Shown: in pieces, positions 24,701 through 31,970 of the stretch | How the letters are laid out: every line of letters starts with the position of its first letter | Numbering within the stretch: position 1 is the stretch's first letter | Assembly: GCA_030867875.1 (NCBI GenBank) | Contig: JAOWCC010001634.1 | Coordinates: 2,873,258 to 2,937,257 of the forward strand | Direction: 5' to 3' | DNA from: Actinernus sp. WN-2022 | Lineage: Eukaryota; Cnidaria; Anthozoa; Actiniaria; Actinernidae | Length of the DNA stretch: 64,000 nt | The notes under the pieces: model-generated | Told to the model about the DNA's origin: nothing | The model's input: the letters and a program-made list of their open reading frames with translations, nothing else | The model's database searches: none | Made by a program: the position numbers and the translations under genes

Positions 24701-27178
24701 AACATTCTCAATGAAATTTTAAAACATGGTAAAGACAGTTTAACTACGTTATTAAGAGAGCTATTTAATATTATCCTAGCTTCAGGTGATTTCCCAAAAG
24801 AATGGAATTTAGGATTCATAATCCCCATTCATAAAAAGGGAGACCGTGCGGATGTGAATAATTATAGGGGCATCACCTTACTCTCAGCCCTTGGTAAACT
24901 TTTTACATCAATTCTTAACCATAGGTTAAATGAGTATTTAATTGATAATGGAATCTTAAAAAAGGAACAGGGTGGTTTTAGAAAACACCACTCCACAGTG
25001 GTAGTATTTATGTCCTAAAATCCCTTATAGATAAATACGTAAAAAGCAAATCCAAAAAGAAAAATAATATACTGTACATTTCAAAAAAGCTTTTGATAGC
25101 ATATCTAGGGAAAAATTGTTCTTCAAGATAAAGCAAGCGGGAATCAGTGGCAAATTTTATGATATTATTCGTGCTATGTACTCAAATGATTTCTCCACAG
25201 TGAAGGTAGGAAATGTGTTAACAGAGGAATTTAGATGTTACATTGGTGTCAAACAAGGCTGCATGCTTAGCCCAACGCTATTTAATTTATTCATTAGTGA
25301 TCTCCCAGGCTAACTTAATCAATCACAAGCTGAAGACTGTGTTGCAATGGGCAGTACAAATATAAATTGCCTTCTATACGCAGACGACCTAGTTCTGCTG
25401 TCAAAAACCTCTAATGGTTTGCAAGCCCATCACTGGTTAAACGACATATTTAATGATCAAAGGAAAAATCCTGGCTTTGCGTCGCAACAAACTTAGGACA
25501 TATAGATCGTTTAAAACTGTTTATGAATTAGAAAAGTACCTCGTGGTTATCTCCAATATCAAGCATATAGGATGGCTCTAACCAGACTTAGAATAAGTAA
25601 TCATTGTTTACAAATCGAAAGAGGGAGGTACACTAGACCATACACCAAACCAGAAGAGAGAATATGCCCCACCTGCCATAAAGATATAGAAAACGAATTC
25701 CACTTTATTATTAAATGTGAAACATATGATACAATAAGAAAGGATTTTTTCCGTACCCTTGAAACTTTTAACGCAAAGAAATTCATCACAAGTCATATGT
25801 CTGATGATCAATTATTTAAACTAATCATAAACCCGCCTATGGAAGTAGCTCATTTAACAGCAAAGTTTGTTTACGATAGCATGCAGTTAAGATCTAGAAA
25901 TATCCCAAACTAACAATGTAAATTTGAGAGCGCTAACTAGCTCTATCTTGCCTAAAGGCCTATATAAGCGGTCCTATACTGTTTCAGTTATCACGAGTGC
26001 TAAGTAATACATAATGCAAAGTTATTAGCAACGATCCAATGTACCATTTGCTGTACAAGGTGCTAATAAAATTATCTATCTACATGAAATGTAGAAATAC
26101 TACTACTACTACTAATATTATTAGAGTTACCACCGGATACCTTCAGGGTGCGTTTCCATTGTACAATATTTAGCGCCTCGAGGAAACATCGTAGATACCT
26201 CAACCATATCTCATTTTATAGCTTCTAAAATTATCAGAGGATTATCAGAATTTGATTTAGTTCAAAAGTTATGATGCTTTCCGTGAAAAGGCGAAAACAT
26301 AATCTGGCTACAATTTCGGTCAAATCGAGTTGAAAAAAAAATACCTCTCCTCCCCCCCGTTTCAATGATGAAACCAGTGTCTAACTGAAATGGACCATAT
26401 TTAACATCACTGAATTAGGGGGGGGGGGGGGGGGGGGGGGTCTTAATTTTTCAACTAAATTGACCGAGATTGTAGAAAGCGGGTCGCCAAGAGCTCTGTT
26501 TTTAGGATTTCCCAATTCCCCGGTTTTGTAATACAATTCCTACGAAATGCTATAAACTGGCAAACAGATTTTAAAATCTTTTCGACGCGTTGGAGCTTCT
26601 AGACGCTCTCTCTCTAGATCGGAGAAACGGGATGGCAGAGAATCCAAGATTTTCAAATAACTCAAAACATTTTATATATCAGTCTTGTAGCCAATTTTAT
26701 AAGCTTTAAAATGAGATATGGCTGAGATATCTACGATGATTCCTTGAGCCGCTAAATATTTTACAATGGAAATAGTGCACCCTGAAAGTATCCGCGGGTT
26801 ACCTTAGTATTTTATTAACAATTTGGAATTTACCTGTAGTATTCCTTTTTACAGTGGTTGAAACTAGAGGAAGCTTATGAACAGGAAAGGAACGTAACAC
26901 ACTCATTGGCTCAGAGGGGTGGTGTATTGGGGATGCTTCTACATCAAACCACATCACCCGATTGGGAAGAGGAAGATTTAAAGGACAAATCGTCTCCACC
27001 TGAACCGGAGATCTCCGAAGAAACTGAGGACAAAGTATCGAGGATGGTTTCACACATGGACGATGAATCCAAAATATCAGAGGAAGATGAATCGGGAGTA
27101 TTTATGAAGGACAGAGAGCCTGTGGATCCAGATATGCATTTAATGGATCACGAATCTGAGTTAACGCGGGCTACGTAA
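741..27178 (+). CDS. CXXC1: CXXC-type zinc finger protein 1 (CFP1), 3' part of gene, four exons
   Basis: CXXC1/CFP1 binds unmethylated CpG and brings the SET1/COMPASS H3K4 methyltransferase to CpG-rich promoters. Only the C-terminal 205 residues are here, in exons 741-784, 865-955, 16916-17074 and 26855-27178 (618 nt, all phases consistent, GT-AG introns of 80, 15960 and 9780 bp). Recognition rests on strong colinear similarity to the conserved C-terminal domain: FCDFYNPQ, YCKRLRVLC, EHTKEPK, VCGCPLV, WEKLRRAEIDL and EQERNV occur in the family order, with the Cys/His residues kept. The CXXC finger, PHD finger and first coiled coil must lie upstream of the window. The two large introns are almost wholly transposons. 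After the LLHQT motif the protein runs on about 70 acidic residues, longer than I recall for vertebrate CXXC1. Identity is confident; the expression state is unknown. Confidence 0.93.
865..955 (+). CDS. CXXC1: CXXC1 exon b
   Basis: Acceptor TTGTTACAG at 856-864, donor GTACAG at 956. It completes the Gly codon and encodes TLFCDFYNPQQRIYCKRLRV followed by LCSEHTKEPK, phase 0 at the end. Cys residues of CDFY, YCKRL and LCSEH are the start of the conserved zinc-binding C-terminal domain. The 15.96 kb intron that follows holds the satellite-armed foldback element. Confidence 0.93.
1093..1418. mobile_element. foldback MITE in CXXC1 intron
   Basis: A 25-bp terminal inverted repeat starting CACAGGTAGCCCAAGCTTAC (1093-1117) is mirrored at 1394-1418. 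The inner halves also pair (AGTTTTACCTT near 1233 against AAGGTAAAACT near 1264), so the whole 326 bp can fold back on itself. The flanks are G-rich and give no clean target-site duplication. No coding capacity. Confidence 0.85.
1419..1958. other. intronic DNA, no gene seen
   Basis: AT-rich intron sequence between the MITE and the foldback element. I see no exon with plausible splice sites and no clear repeat. Confidence 0.4.
1961..1988 (+). repeat. left terminal inverted repeat of the foldback element
   Basis: 28 bp starting CAGTACTGTTCGAAAAG and ending GCAACGAG, preceded by TA. It matches the reverse complement of 16647-16674 at 27 of 28 positions. Confidence 0.92.
2005..2275. repeat. left subterminal hairpin-motif array
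   Basis: About a dozen copies of GTGAAATATCAC or its complement GTGATATTTCAC, often extended to AAAGTGAAATATCACTTT (7-bp stem, AATA loop), spaced by GGTGACGT or GGAA. Copies occur in both orientations. Subterminal repeats of this kind often serve as transposase binding sites; that role is inference here. Confidence 0.88.
3785..7841 (+). repeat. first copy of the 4032-bp higher-order unit
   Basis: Matches 7817-11873 with a constant 4032-bp offset. Shared private variants prove recent duplication: AAAG for GAAG in the monomer at about 6625 and 10657, GACACTCC at about 6825 and 10857, and AAACCTTC at about 7143 and 11175. The similarity breaks at 3784 on the left and 7842 on the right. Confidence 0.88.
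7817..11873 (+). repeat. second, directly adjacent copy of the 4032-bp unit
   Basis: Tandem to the first copy. Marker frames recur at 4827/8859, 5708/9740, 6713/10745 and 7594/11626, each exactly 4032 bp apart. Beyond it the array continues with blocks of 1129, 881 and 881 bp. Confidence 0.88.
15744..16332 (-). repeat. short inverted satellite arm, about five monomers
   Basis: The same satellite in reverse orientation, starting GTTAATAAGAAC right after the forward array. The centre of the palindrome is only a short A/T-rich scrap (TCATTCTTAAATA), with no unique core left. It ends in the spacer GGTGAAAGGTCCAGTTCG, the mirror of 2264-2285. Confidence 0.92.
16340..16646. repeat. right subterminal hairpin-motif array
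   Basis: Six consecutive units of about 21 bp (GGTGACGTGAAATATCAC plus TTTT) followed by more divergent copies, mirroring 2005-2275. This arm is more regular than the left one, consistent with local homogenisation. Confidence 0.88.
16647..16674 (-). repeat. right terminal inverted repeat of the foldback element
   Basis: CTCGTTGCAATATTTTCG through CAGTACTG, followed by TA at 16675-16676. Confidence 0.92.
16916..17074 (+). CDS. CXXC1: CXXC1 exon c
   Basis: The acceptor CTCTAG at 16910-16915 keeps phase 0 and gives LLPNAVCGCPLVTTYNIFEE followed by TDMICHAPKRTCMKHYRWEK and LRRAEIDLQRVQQ. Using the nearer AG at 16930-16931 would shift the frame, so 16916 is chosen. Donor GTTTGT at 17075. Cys of CGCP, MICH and RTCMKHY continue the zinc ligand pattern of the CXXC1 C-terminal domain. 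Confidence 0.93.
17075..17935. other. intronic DNA, no gene seen
   Basis: Start of the last CXXC1 intron. The only structure seen is a short imperfect inverted repeat, AAAGTCGCAAAAATAAGAG (17236) against CTTATTTTTCGATTTTT (17317). Open frames here have no recognisable content. Confidence 0.4.
17936..18165 (+). mobile_element. dispersed MITE family, copy 1
   Basis: AATGAATTGAGCTC, GGAGGTGGAAAATAGCAT and AACACTACCGATCTCGTACA recur in the same order at 57372-57545 (+) and, reversed, at 54930-55060 (-). Three diverged copies in one window show an interspersed family. The ends of this copy are poorly preserved. Confidence 0.7.
18258..19133. mobile_element. TIR element with a LINE fragment inside
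   Basis: GTTTCAAATGCTGT near 18264 and its complement ACAGCATTTGAAAC near 19113 define inverted ends, each followed inward by a GTCGAACTGAATT-like segment. The middle (about 18590-19058) is a LINE 3' end. This is either one interrupted MITE or two copies flanking the LINE. Confidence 0.6.
18590..19058 (+). pseudogene. LINE 3' fragment (CR1/L2-like tail)
   Basis: The frame at 18593-18790 reads SSHLWNNLRTVVCAAPNAKT followed by FKRML, the usual C-terminal motif of jockey/CR1/L2-group reverse transcriptases (LWNSLP-type). It is followed by a 3' UTR that ends in a TGATTGATTGATTG tail, typical of CR1/L2 elements. It is severely 5'-truncated. Confidence 0.65.
19134..19449. repeat. G-rich GGGTCAGGG repeat ending in a poly-C tract
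   Basis: Degenerate repeats of GGGTCAGGG/TTTGGG run from a G-rich start (GGGGGTGGGGG) to a run of about 21 C at 19429-19449. It probably forms a separate small repeat that borders the LINE. The open frame running from it into the LINE is an accident. Confidence 0.5.
20205..20431 (+). CDS. ORF1 remnant of the nested LINE (C-terminal part)
   Basis: The frame reads GIYINEDFAEETVKKRKELL and KEARDQGKIAYLVVDRL, which resembles the C-terminal domain of LINE ORF1 nucleic-acid-binding proteins. It has no start of its own because the element is 5'-truncated. Its TAA (20429-20431) overlaps the ORF2 start in ATGGCTAA, an 8-nt overlap that suggests ORF2 is translated by termination-reinitiation. The downstream frame is fully open, so this organisation is probably original. 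Confidence 0.6.
20424..23705 (+). CDS. LINE ORF2: PHD finger, AP endonuclease and reverse transcriptase, 1093 aa, intact
   Basis: This protein nicks target DNA and reverse-transcribes the LINE RNA. Residues 8-58 form a PHD-type zinc finger (CGIC, CDIC, HIKC, CKKC). Residues about 140-360 are an APE-like endonuclease with FHINLNSL, GITETRE, AYRHPSS, IMGDFNMNLL, TLIDNIYA and ADHLPQ. The reverse transcriptase follows with NYRPISVLSIFSKFFEKLM, IDLKKAFDTVNHSILL, GVPQGSVLGPLLFLLYINDL and the active-site FADD near residue 813. The C-terminus has the LWNSLP motif. No stop or frameshift interrupts 3282 bp, so this copy is young and could still supply enzyme. Base composition is markedly AT-rich compared with the host exons. 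Confidence 0.95.
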   Translation: MAKQKFPCGICTKSVNQNHKAVQCDICNYWIHIKCNNLSSKDYRHLQLSNEVWFCKKCISDIFPFSTLEDTELYNLNNCKLPSHFDLLPSLDILSKISGLPFLDNSDIDNNIPNPINSRYYYPKDFDNLVLSPEQPHFSLFHINLNSLDAHFDNLQATLSMLAFPFQIIGITETRERITLGFKMNNNLEGYDLLTQPSNSAAGGVAIYASKSLDVSKRSDLSITDNDFETIWVEINNKKAKNTLCCCAYRHPSSNPIKFREHLESIFHKISRENKNIFIMGDFNMNLLNYESHVETSEFFNTMTSNFLLPYILQPTRITDRTATLIDNIYANTFNYNAISGNIITKIADHLPQFLIVEDFKINYKSLYYYKTDYSNFDANAFSNNFCLLDWSFLSNNNLDTDSKFDTFYNKISSYVDLHAPRRKLSKQEIKLKSKPWITTEILRMIKYRDKLYSKLLKKTNDLNLTYLFKKCRNRVVNDIKESKRKYFRQYFLSNMTNMKKLWSGIRSIINISKCKISSVPTLLENNKSIDNPYVIANIFNKFFVNVGKSTDKNIPKGNHSASFYLKGNYPQSFFLSPVVPLEVSLIISKMDNSKSVGPNSIPIPLLKILNDHISKPLTLLINDSFTSGIFPSKLKIAKVTPIFKKGSRLEKDNYRPISVLSIFSKFFEKLMHQRLYKYLEQYSILYSLQFGFREKCSTSHALISITELIRNSIDSNEYGCGIFIDLKKAFDTVNHSILLSKMNHYGIRGIINDWFLSYLSNREQYVTINGHNSVPLPINCGVPQGSVLGPLLFLLYINDLPNASSLLKFHLFADDTNIYYSSKNLEHLQQLINNELRAVADWMKTNRLALSLQKTNFILFHSNQHKPTQSFNIRIDNIIIKQVSSVKYLGISFDSNLNWKCHINELCLKLSKTIGILSKVRHFVNTDILVMLYYALVYPFITYGVQAWGLTYHSYLKPISIIQKKAVRIITFSEPRSHSEPLFKSLNMLKFNDVINLQILTFLFQWSHNLTPSSFSDYFKYVSNVHSYPTRQSLSNDIYLKAVKTTHYGLRSLQYTGSKLWNSLPSDTRNITSLVSFRKNIKRSVLDNYSFD
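23791..23850 (+). other. 3' UTR stem-loop and poly(A) signal of the nested LINE
   Basis: ATTGAGGGTCATCCT pairs with AGGATGACCC-gaa-CTCAAT: ten uninterrupted pairs, a three-base bulge, then six more, with a loop of about 20 nt. AATAAA (23845-23850) overlaps the end of the stem. Such 3' hairpins are often the recognition site for the element's own reverse transcriptase; that role is inference. Confidence 0.8.
26126..26804. mobile_element. foldback DNA element beside the last CXXC1 exon
   Basis: About 100 bp at each end are inverted copies: CTTCAGGGTGC, CCATTGTA, AATATTTAGCG and ATCATCGTAGATA occur from 26140 onward and mirrored before 26790. The inner parts also pair, including C-rich 26345-26360 against a 23-G run at 26418-26440. 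The right end lies only 50 bp before the CXXC1 exon at 26855. Confidence 0.85.
26855..27178 (+). CDS. CXXC1: CXXC1 last exon with stop
   Basis: Acceptor TTTTTACAG at 26846-26854, phase 0. It encodes WLKLEEAYEQERNVTHSLAQ and RGGVLGMLLHQT, colinear with the vertebrate WYKLDELFEQERNV and LHQT segments. An acidic Glu/Asp/Ser-rich tail of about 70 residues follows, ending ESELTRAT and TAA at 27176-27178. Confidence 0.94.
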   Translation, partial: WLKLEEAYEQERNVTHSLAQRGGVLGMLLHQTTSPDWEEEDLKDKSSPPEPEISEETEDKVSRMVSHMDDESKISEEDESGVFMKDREPVDPDMHLMDHESELTRAT

Positions 27179-27186
27179 CGTTATTA

Positions 27187-27521
27187 AGGTTGGGTTTCAC
27201 TAGCGACGGAATCGGAAGTATAAGGAACGTTATGTTCTAGTGAAAATCAACAAAACGGAGACGTAAGCTCGACGAAAACATAAGCAACGTTAGATTTGAA
27301 TTCGTCCTTACGTTTCTGTTTCCGTCGAGATTCCGTCACTTACGTTCCGGTGAAAACTAGTTAAAGTAAGCAGAAGCAGAATAGCTTTGCCAACCAGAAT
27401 GCTCATTCTCAGGCCTTAGAAATGCATGCACTGAGCGAGGTTTTCGCTTCTGAACAAGGCTTGTTTTAACTAGAACATATCTTTCTTACGCTTCCGCTTC
27501 TGTCGCTGTGAAAACCAGCCT
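27187..27521. mobile_element. PIF/Harbinger-like MITE in the CXXC1 3' UTR
   Basis: The ends are inverted (AGGTTGGGTTTCACTAGCGA at the left; the right end reads CTGTCGCTGTGAAAACCAGCCT) and flanked by TTA on both sides (27184-27186, 27522-27524), a three-base duplication typical of PIF/Harbinger. It starts only 8 bp after the CXXC1 stop codon, so it is transcribed as 3' UTR unless the transcript ends first. Confidence 0.8.
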
Positions 27522-27524
27522 TTA

Positions 27525-28189
27525 CATGTCATGATTTTGTTTCAGCTAAGTTTTATAGAGACATACAATGTATATAAGGATAGCTTTTCTAAAGTATCTT
27601 CTGTATAGTCTTGACAGTCAAAATACAAAGACATCAATTTTTGAATAACTTGTGTTGCGATTCCTTATCTTCTGTGATGTTGTCTTCCCATCTATCTCTA
27701 GTGTAAAGAGCATGCTTTATTCATATGAGTCATGTTTTAGATATACCACTTTTACGTTGGGTTTGTTGTTGGCCCAACACAGTCTGTACTCTTAAGTATG
27801 GGTTTGTTGGGCATGTTGTGTCCGTTGGTCTCGTTGGGTTTGCTTGCCCAACTGTTTATTCTGTAAGTATGTTAGACCTGTTGCATCTGTTGGGTTCGTT
27901 GGGCCTGCATGTTAGCTCTGTTGCCCTGTCAGCTACGTTTGGCCTGTTGGGTCTGGCTCTGTTTGGTAGTCTTTATCTTTGGTTAGGGGATAGACTCGGG
28001 AAGAGTTTAGTCCAACTAATTCAAGGGTTTAAAATGATAAAACCTGCAGTTTGCATGGTGCAAACAACTACCAGAACCTTTTTTTTTTTTTTTTTTTGTC
28101 GTTGATTCTTTTTATCTCCCTGAAAACAAGGCAACAATATTTGAAGTAATGTTTCAAGGCCGACAATGAGGACTGGATGGGGTTTCAAG
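27525..28189. other. no gene; degenerate GTTGGG repeats
   Basis: 27750-27970 is a loose tandem repeat of TGTTGGG/CTGTTGGGTC without a fixed period, followed by a 17-T run (28080-28096). The 126-aa open frame here is made of this repeat. No clear CXXC1 poly(A) signal is seen; the first AATAAA after the stop is at about 28749. Confidence 0.5.
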
Positions 28190-28436
28190 TCTGCTCTGAA
28201 TTTCTAACGGGATCTCAAACAACCATAGGTGCTGATCAAAGCTAGGACCCAGCTAATTCACAGATCGAATTGGAATTTAGCGTGAGGTAAACCGGAGGAC
28301 CCGGAGAAAAACCCTCGGAGCAAGGGTGAGCCGGACACCAACAAACGTAACTCGCATATATGGCGCCGCGTCCAGGGATCGAACCTGAGCCACAGAGGTG
28401 AGAGGCGAAGCGCTTAACCACTGCGCCACCCCGGTT
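28190..28436 (-). mobile_element. tRNA-derived SINE
   Basis: On the minus strand an A box (TGGCGCAGTGG, 28429-28419) and a B box (GGTTCGATCC, 28385-28376) are 33 nt apart, as in tRNA promoters. The body has GGGTTTTTCTCCGGGTCCTC, a motif shared with the fragment at 31270-31305. This is a Pol III-type retroposon. Confidence 0.85.
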
Positions 28437-28537
28437 CTGCAGTTAATTAGTTCCAGTCCGAGACGCAGCCGAGGACTGGGACTAATTGCAAGTACTTGCA
28501 CCCCCGTCCAGTGCGAATTCCCGGTTTGCACTATGAC

Positions 28538-28666
28538 GTCAGTTTAATACAACTACCAGAATCCTTTTCGAATTCAAATTGTTTAACTCCTCTCAAAATA
28601 CCAAGACAATGGTCCAATTAGAAGATCAAAAGAGTCAGCGCAAAGGATTCTGGTAGTTGTATTCAA
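28538..28666. mobile_element. short MITE
   Basis: AATACAACTACCAGAATCC (28538) is perfectly mirrored by GGATTCTGGTAGTTGTATT ending at 28662. A related half site, CAACTACCAGAACC, occurs at 28065. Confidence 0.75.
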
Positions 28667-29114
28667 CTAACGTAATAGTCGCAAACCGCCTATTGGAGGC
28701 CTTGGAACGATTTCTCGTACTCATTAATTATTCAGGTGGAATCTGTGAAATAAAAGTGTGTGTCACTGACATGTGCAGTGTGCAAAAAAACAGTTCCCAT
28801 AATGTGAGACGCGGTCTGTATGCATCAAGACAGGAGTTTTTACCTTGACATTTTGCCACCAGTAGGGGAAGTCAGTGATCGGTTGTGCCGAGACCTCCCC
28901 CAGGCGGATACTGAACTATTTAATAAAACATCAGTATCACGATTAGACACTGAAGTTTAATTAGGGAGAGTATTTCAAGTCAGGCCTCTGACGGGGTTTC
29001 AAAGTACAGCACGTTACAAATGGAGACCTCTGGTTGGCTAATGACCTCATGAATAATTAATGTTTTGAGAAAATAAGAACAAGGAGCCAGAAGATTATGG
29101 TGGTTGTAGTGCCA
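28667..29114. other. intergenic, no gene seen
   Basis: No splice-consistent coding sequence and no clear repeat. AT-rich towards the right. Confidence 0.4.
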
Positions 29115-29117
29115 TTA

Positions 29118-29346
29118 GGGGCCGACCATATGACTTTTGAGGGGGGGGGGGGGTGGGTGTTTTTGAAAAAAAATATCCTGCAAGCCAACGGTGGCGAAAA
29201 AAAATATCCTGCAAGCGGAAAAGCTTTGTTCTGGATCCGCTTTTTTCGCAAAAAAAAATTCGTGAAACAACACTGCTAAAGAAAAAAAAATCGAGCACAG
29301 ACAAGAACACCCCCCCCCCCCCCTCAAAAGTCAAATGGTCGGCCCC
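29118..29346. mobile_element. PIF/Harbinger-like MITE with poly-G/poly-C subterminal tracts
   Basis: GGGGCCGACCATATGACTTT is mirrored at the right end (AAAGTCAAATGGTCGGCCCC), flanked by TTA (29115-29117, 29347-29349). Inside each end is a G or C run of about 13. The open frames in this segment are products of the inverted repeat. Confidence 0.85.
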
Positions 29347-29349
29347 TTA

Positions 29350-29893
29350 TGTCATCATGCCAGTTATTTATTGTAACAAAATGACCATCCACAAATTAAA
29401 AAAAAAGGTTCCCTAGATTACATGTATGTATTAAATGTACCATCAATAACCAAACATTTCGTACATGCATGTAAATAATAATGATTTGTCTATTTGGTGA
29501 AAATGCAAATTGATATACACGTATTTTTGTTGGGGAGTACAATAAACTTGTTATATTTATAATTCCTGCAAAGGTTTGCACAGTCAGTTCAAAAGTACTT
29601 GAATTTTAGAGTCCTTGAAAGTCCTTGAATTGAAACAATCCTTGAAAATCATGGAATTTCTTCACATGGCCGTAATAAGTCCTTGAACTTGCCCACAATA
29701 ATAGAATAATTATTATGTAGGAGTCTGTAAAAAAAATACACTCCTGTCATCTTGGAAGCCTGAGAAAACCCTAGGAACGATATATTTCTCTTGAGCCTTG
29801 AAAATGAATTCCTGCCTTGAAAAGACTTTGAAAACGTGTGATTATTCTGTACGAACCCTGTAACTACGGTGGCCAAAAGCAACCATCAAAAGT
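29350..29893. repeat. intergenic, with scattered CCTTGAA repeats
   Basis: 29600-29830 has the motif GTCCTTGAA or CCTTGAAAA at least eight times in a loose array. No gene is seen. Confidence 0.5.
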
Positions 29894-29945
29894 CAAGTAC
29901 AATAACTCGAACGTCAAATTGCATTAAGGCAGAAAATCAAACTGA

Positions 29946-30285
29946 GTTTCGCTTTGAGCACTTTTGCTTTATCGAGTTCCGCTTTGACCACTTTCGCTTT
30001 ATCAAGTTTCACTTTCAGCACTTTCGCTTTATCGTGTTTCACTTTGAGCACTTTCAGTTTATCTTGTTTCTCTCCAGTACTGAAGCACTTTCGCTTTATC
30101 GTTTCACTTTCAGCACTTTCAGTTTATCTTGTTTCGCTCCAGTAAGCACTTTCGCTTTATCGTGTTTCACTTTGAGCACTTTCAGTTTTCTTGTTTCGCT
30201 CCAGTAAGCACTTTCGCTTTATCGTGTTTCGCTCCAGTAAGCACTTTCGCTTTATCGTGTTTCGCTTTGAGCACTTTCTACATTA
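29946..30285 (+). repeat. GCACTTTCGCTTTATCGTGTTTC tandem repeat, left arm
   Basis: About ten units of roughly 31 bp (GAGCACTTTCGCTTTATCG, then TGTTTCACTTT). Some units have a CTCCAGTA insert. Open frames of 112-142 aa through it are repeat artefacts. Confidence 0.88.
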
Positions 30286-31261
30286 TATTGGTAACTAAAT
30301 GGCTGTCTATAGTCGAAATTTCACAATGCACAATTCCTCCGAGCACGAAAGGAAAGACACGGCGGTTATATATTAAGAGAGAGTTTATAAAACCGCGTAT
30401 TGGGAGGCTAAAGACAGTTTTGTGCCAGCTCAGTAAAATCATAATGGTTTTTAGTTTTGGGGATTTATTTTCAATTATTACGCGACAATTGGACAAATCT
30501 ACGGTGGTACGGTGGCTTATAAGGGCCATCGTGAGAAACCGAGAATCTGAGATGTGAGAATGCGAGAATCGAGGTTAGGAATAGCGGGGAGGCCTGGGAC
30601 CTAATTACAGTCCATGTGGTAATTGTACAGTACGTTGACCCCCTCGCGATATAGTGTCCTCCTCCCATCCGTCGCTTTCTTTGGATTGGCCGAGGAATTA
30701 ACAGCGTTGCGACGAAATCTAGCAGTGATTTGCGAAGACCGAAATATGTTAAGTTATCTCGTTCGATAGTATGGTAAATCAGGATGCTGACTACTTACTC
30801 AGTAACGAACAAGCTATATTAAAGCAACTTCTGTACAGGAGTCTGCCTATTATGCACCAGTCAATTAAACCACGACATAGCGGGCATTTAACATTTTCTC
30901 TTGATCAATAACAGTTATTTCCCCCGCCAAAAAAACCCTGGTTCCTGTTAAAACATTAAACTACCCCTACCCCCGGACCCTTGGATAACCATGTATACTA
31001 TTAATAGCTGAGATTTGGGATTTCTTATTAGTACTTTGTGGCATCTTGGAATGTTTTGAGAAGATTGCAATCATTCAGAAATGTGTCGATCGCTGGAGAA
31101 TGGTTGCCAAATAAAATTACGTTACGATCGCCGACTATAGCTATATCCTAACCCAAAGCTCTGAAAATGTTAAATCCGCGCTATTTTCACTAATTCCTCC
31201 ACTCAAACTGTGCTCTGGCTCGGGCACCATATCGTTAGTTAGGTTTGTTGTTGATTCCTTA

Positions 31262-31312
31262 TCTGCATTCAAGGGTTTTTCTCCGGGTTCTCCGGTTCTC
31301 CTCCCTCCATAA
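31262..31312 (+). mobile_element. SINE-body fragment
   Basis: GGGTTTTTCTCCGGGTTCTC is shared with the SINE at 28190-28436. No promoter boxes are seen next to it, so this is a 5'-truncated piece. Confidence 0.5.
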
Positions 31313-31369
31313 AAATCAACCGTGCTATTACAAATAACATTTATTTATTTTAATGCATTCTTCACCCGC

Positions 31370-31970
31370 TATCATTCTGGCGTTCTCGCATCTCGGATTC
31401 TCGCATGTCGGATTCTGGCATTCTCGTATCTCGCACTGGCTCGCATCTCGGATTCTCGTATCTCGCATTCTTGCATGTCGGATTCTGGTATCTCGCATAT
31501 CGGATTCTCGTATCTCGCATGTCGGATTCTCTTATCTCGGTTTCTCCGGCGCATCTCACATGTCGCATTCTCGTATCTCGGATTCTCGTATCATTCTCTG
31601 ATTCTCGTATCTCACATGTCGGATTCTCGTATCTCTGATTCTCACATTCTCGCATGTCGGATTCTCGCATGTCGGATCTCGTATCTCGGATTCTCGTATC
31701 TCGGATTCTCGTATCTCACATGTCGGCTTCTCGTATCTCGAATTCTCACATTCTCGTATGTCGGATTCTCGTACATGTATGTCGGATTCTCGTATCTCGG
31801 ATTCTCGTATCTCGGATTCTCGTATCTCACATGTCGGTTTCTCACATTCTCGCATGTCGGATTCTCGTCTCTCGGATTCTCACATTCTCGCATGTCGGAT
31901 TCTCGTATCTCGGATTCTCGTATCTCACATGTCAGATTCTCGTATCTCGCGCGCATCTCGGATTCTCATG
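31370..31970 (+). repeat. CTCGGATTCTCGTAT minisatellite, expanded right arm
   Basis: Units of about 15-23 bp (GGATTCTCGTATCTC with optional ACATGTC or GCATGTC). The 253-aa and other frames here are repeat artefacts, open in several frames and on both strands. Confidence 0.92.

Larger units (their letters stand above)
19450..26089 (+). pseudogene. decayed APE-type LINE, split by a younger LINE
   Basis: Two blocks, 19450-20204 and 23974-26089, are parts of one element. The first encodes an AP-endonuclease domain (VETHA, LQGDFNAR, IISDHC) with a frameshift near 19890. The second resumes in frame with QISYGL and carries the reverse transcriptase: NNKSPGHDNILNE, NNYRGITLLS, GVKQGCMLSP and LLYADDLVLLS near 25368. 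A Cys/His-rich tail (CPTCHKDIENEFHFIIKC, about 25655) ends at 25913. Stops, frameshifts and a deletion after the YADD box show it is dead. The 3' end has CTAATAAAATTATCTATC near 26070. Clade uncertain (I/jockey group likely). Confidence 0.85.

Noticed and set aside
27725..28105. 126-aa hydrophobic frame
   Set aside because: Low-complexity GTTGGG repeats ending in poly-T; no splice or domain support.
28376..28429. Functional tRNA gene
   Set aside because: A and B boxes are present but the arms do not fold into a cloverleaf; the body continues as a SINE.
28277..28531. 84-aa minus-strand frame
   Set aside because: Covers the tRNA-derived SINE.
29869..30557. 112- and 142-aa frames rich in Phe/Ser
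   Set aside because: Translation of the GCACTTTCGCTTTATCG tandem repeat.
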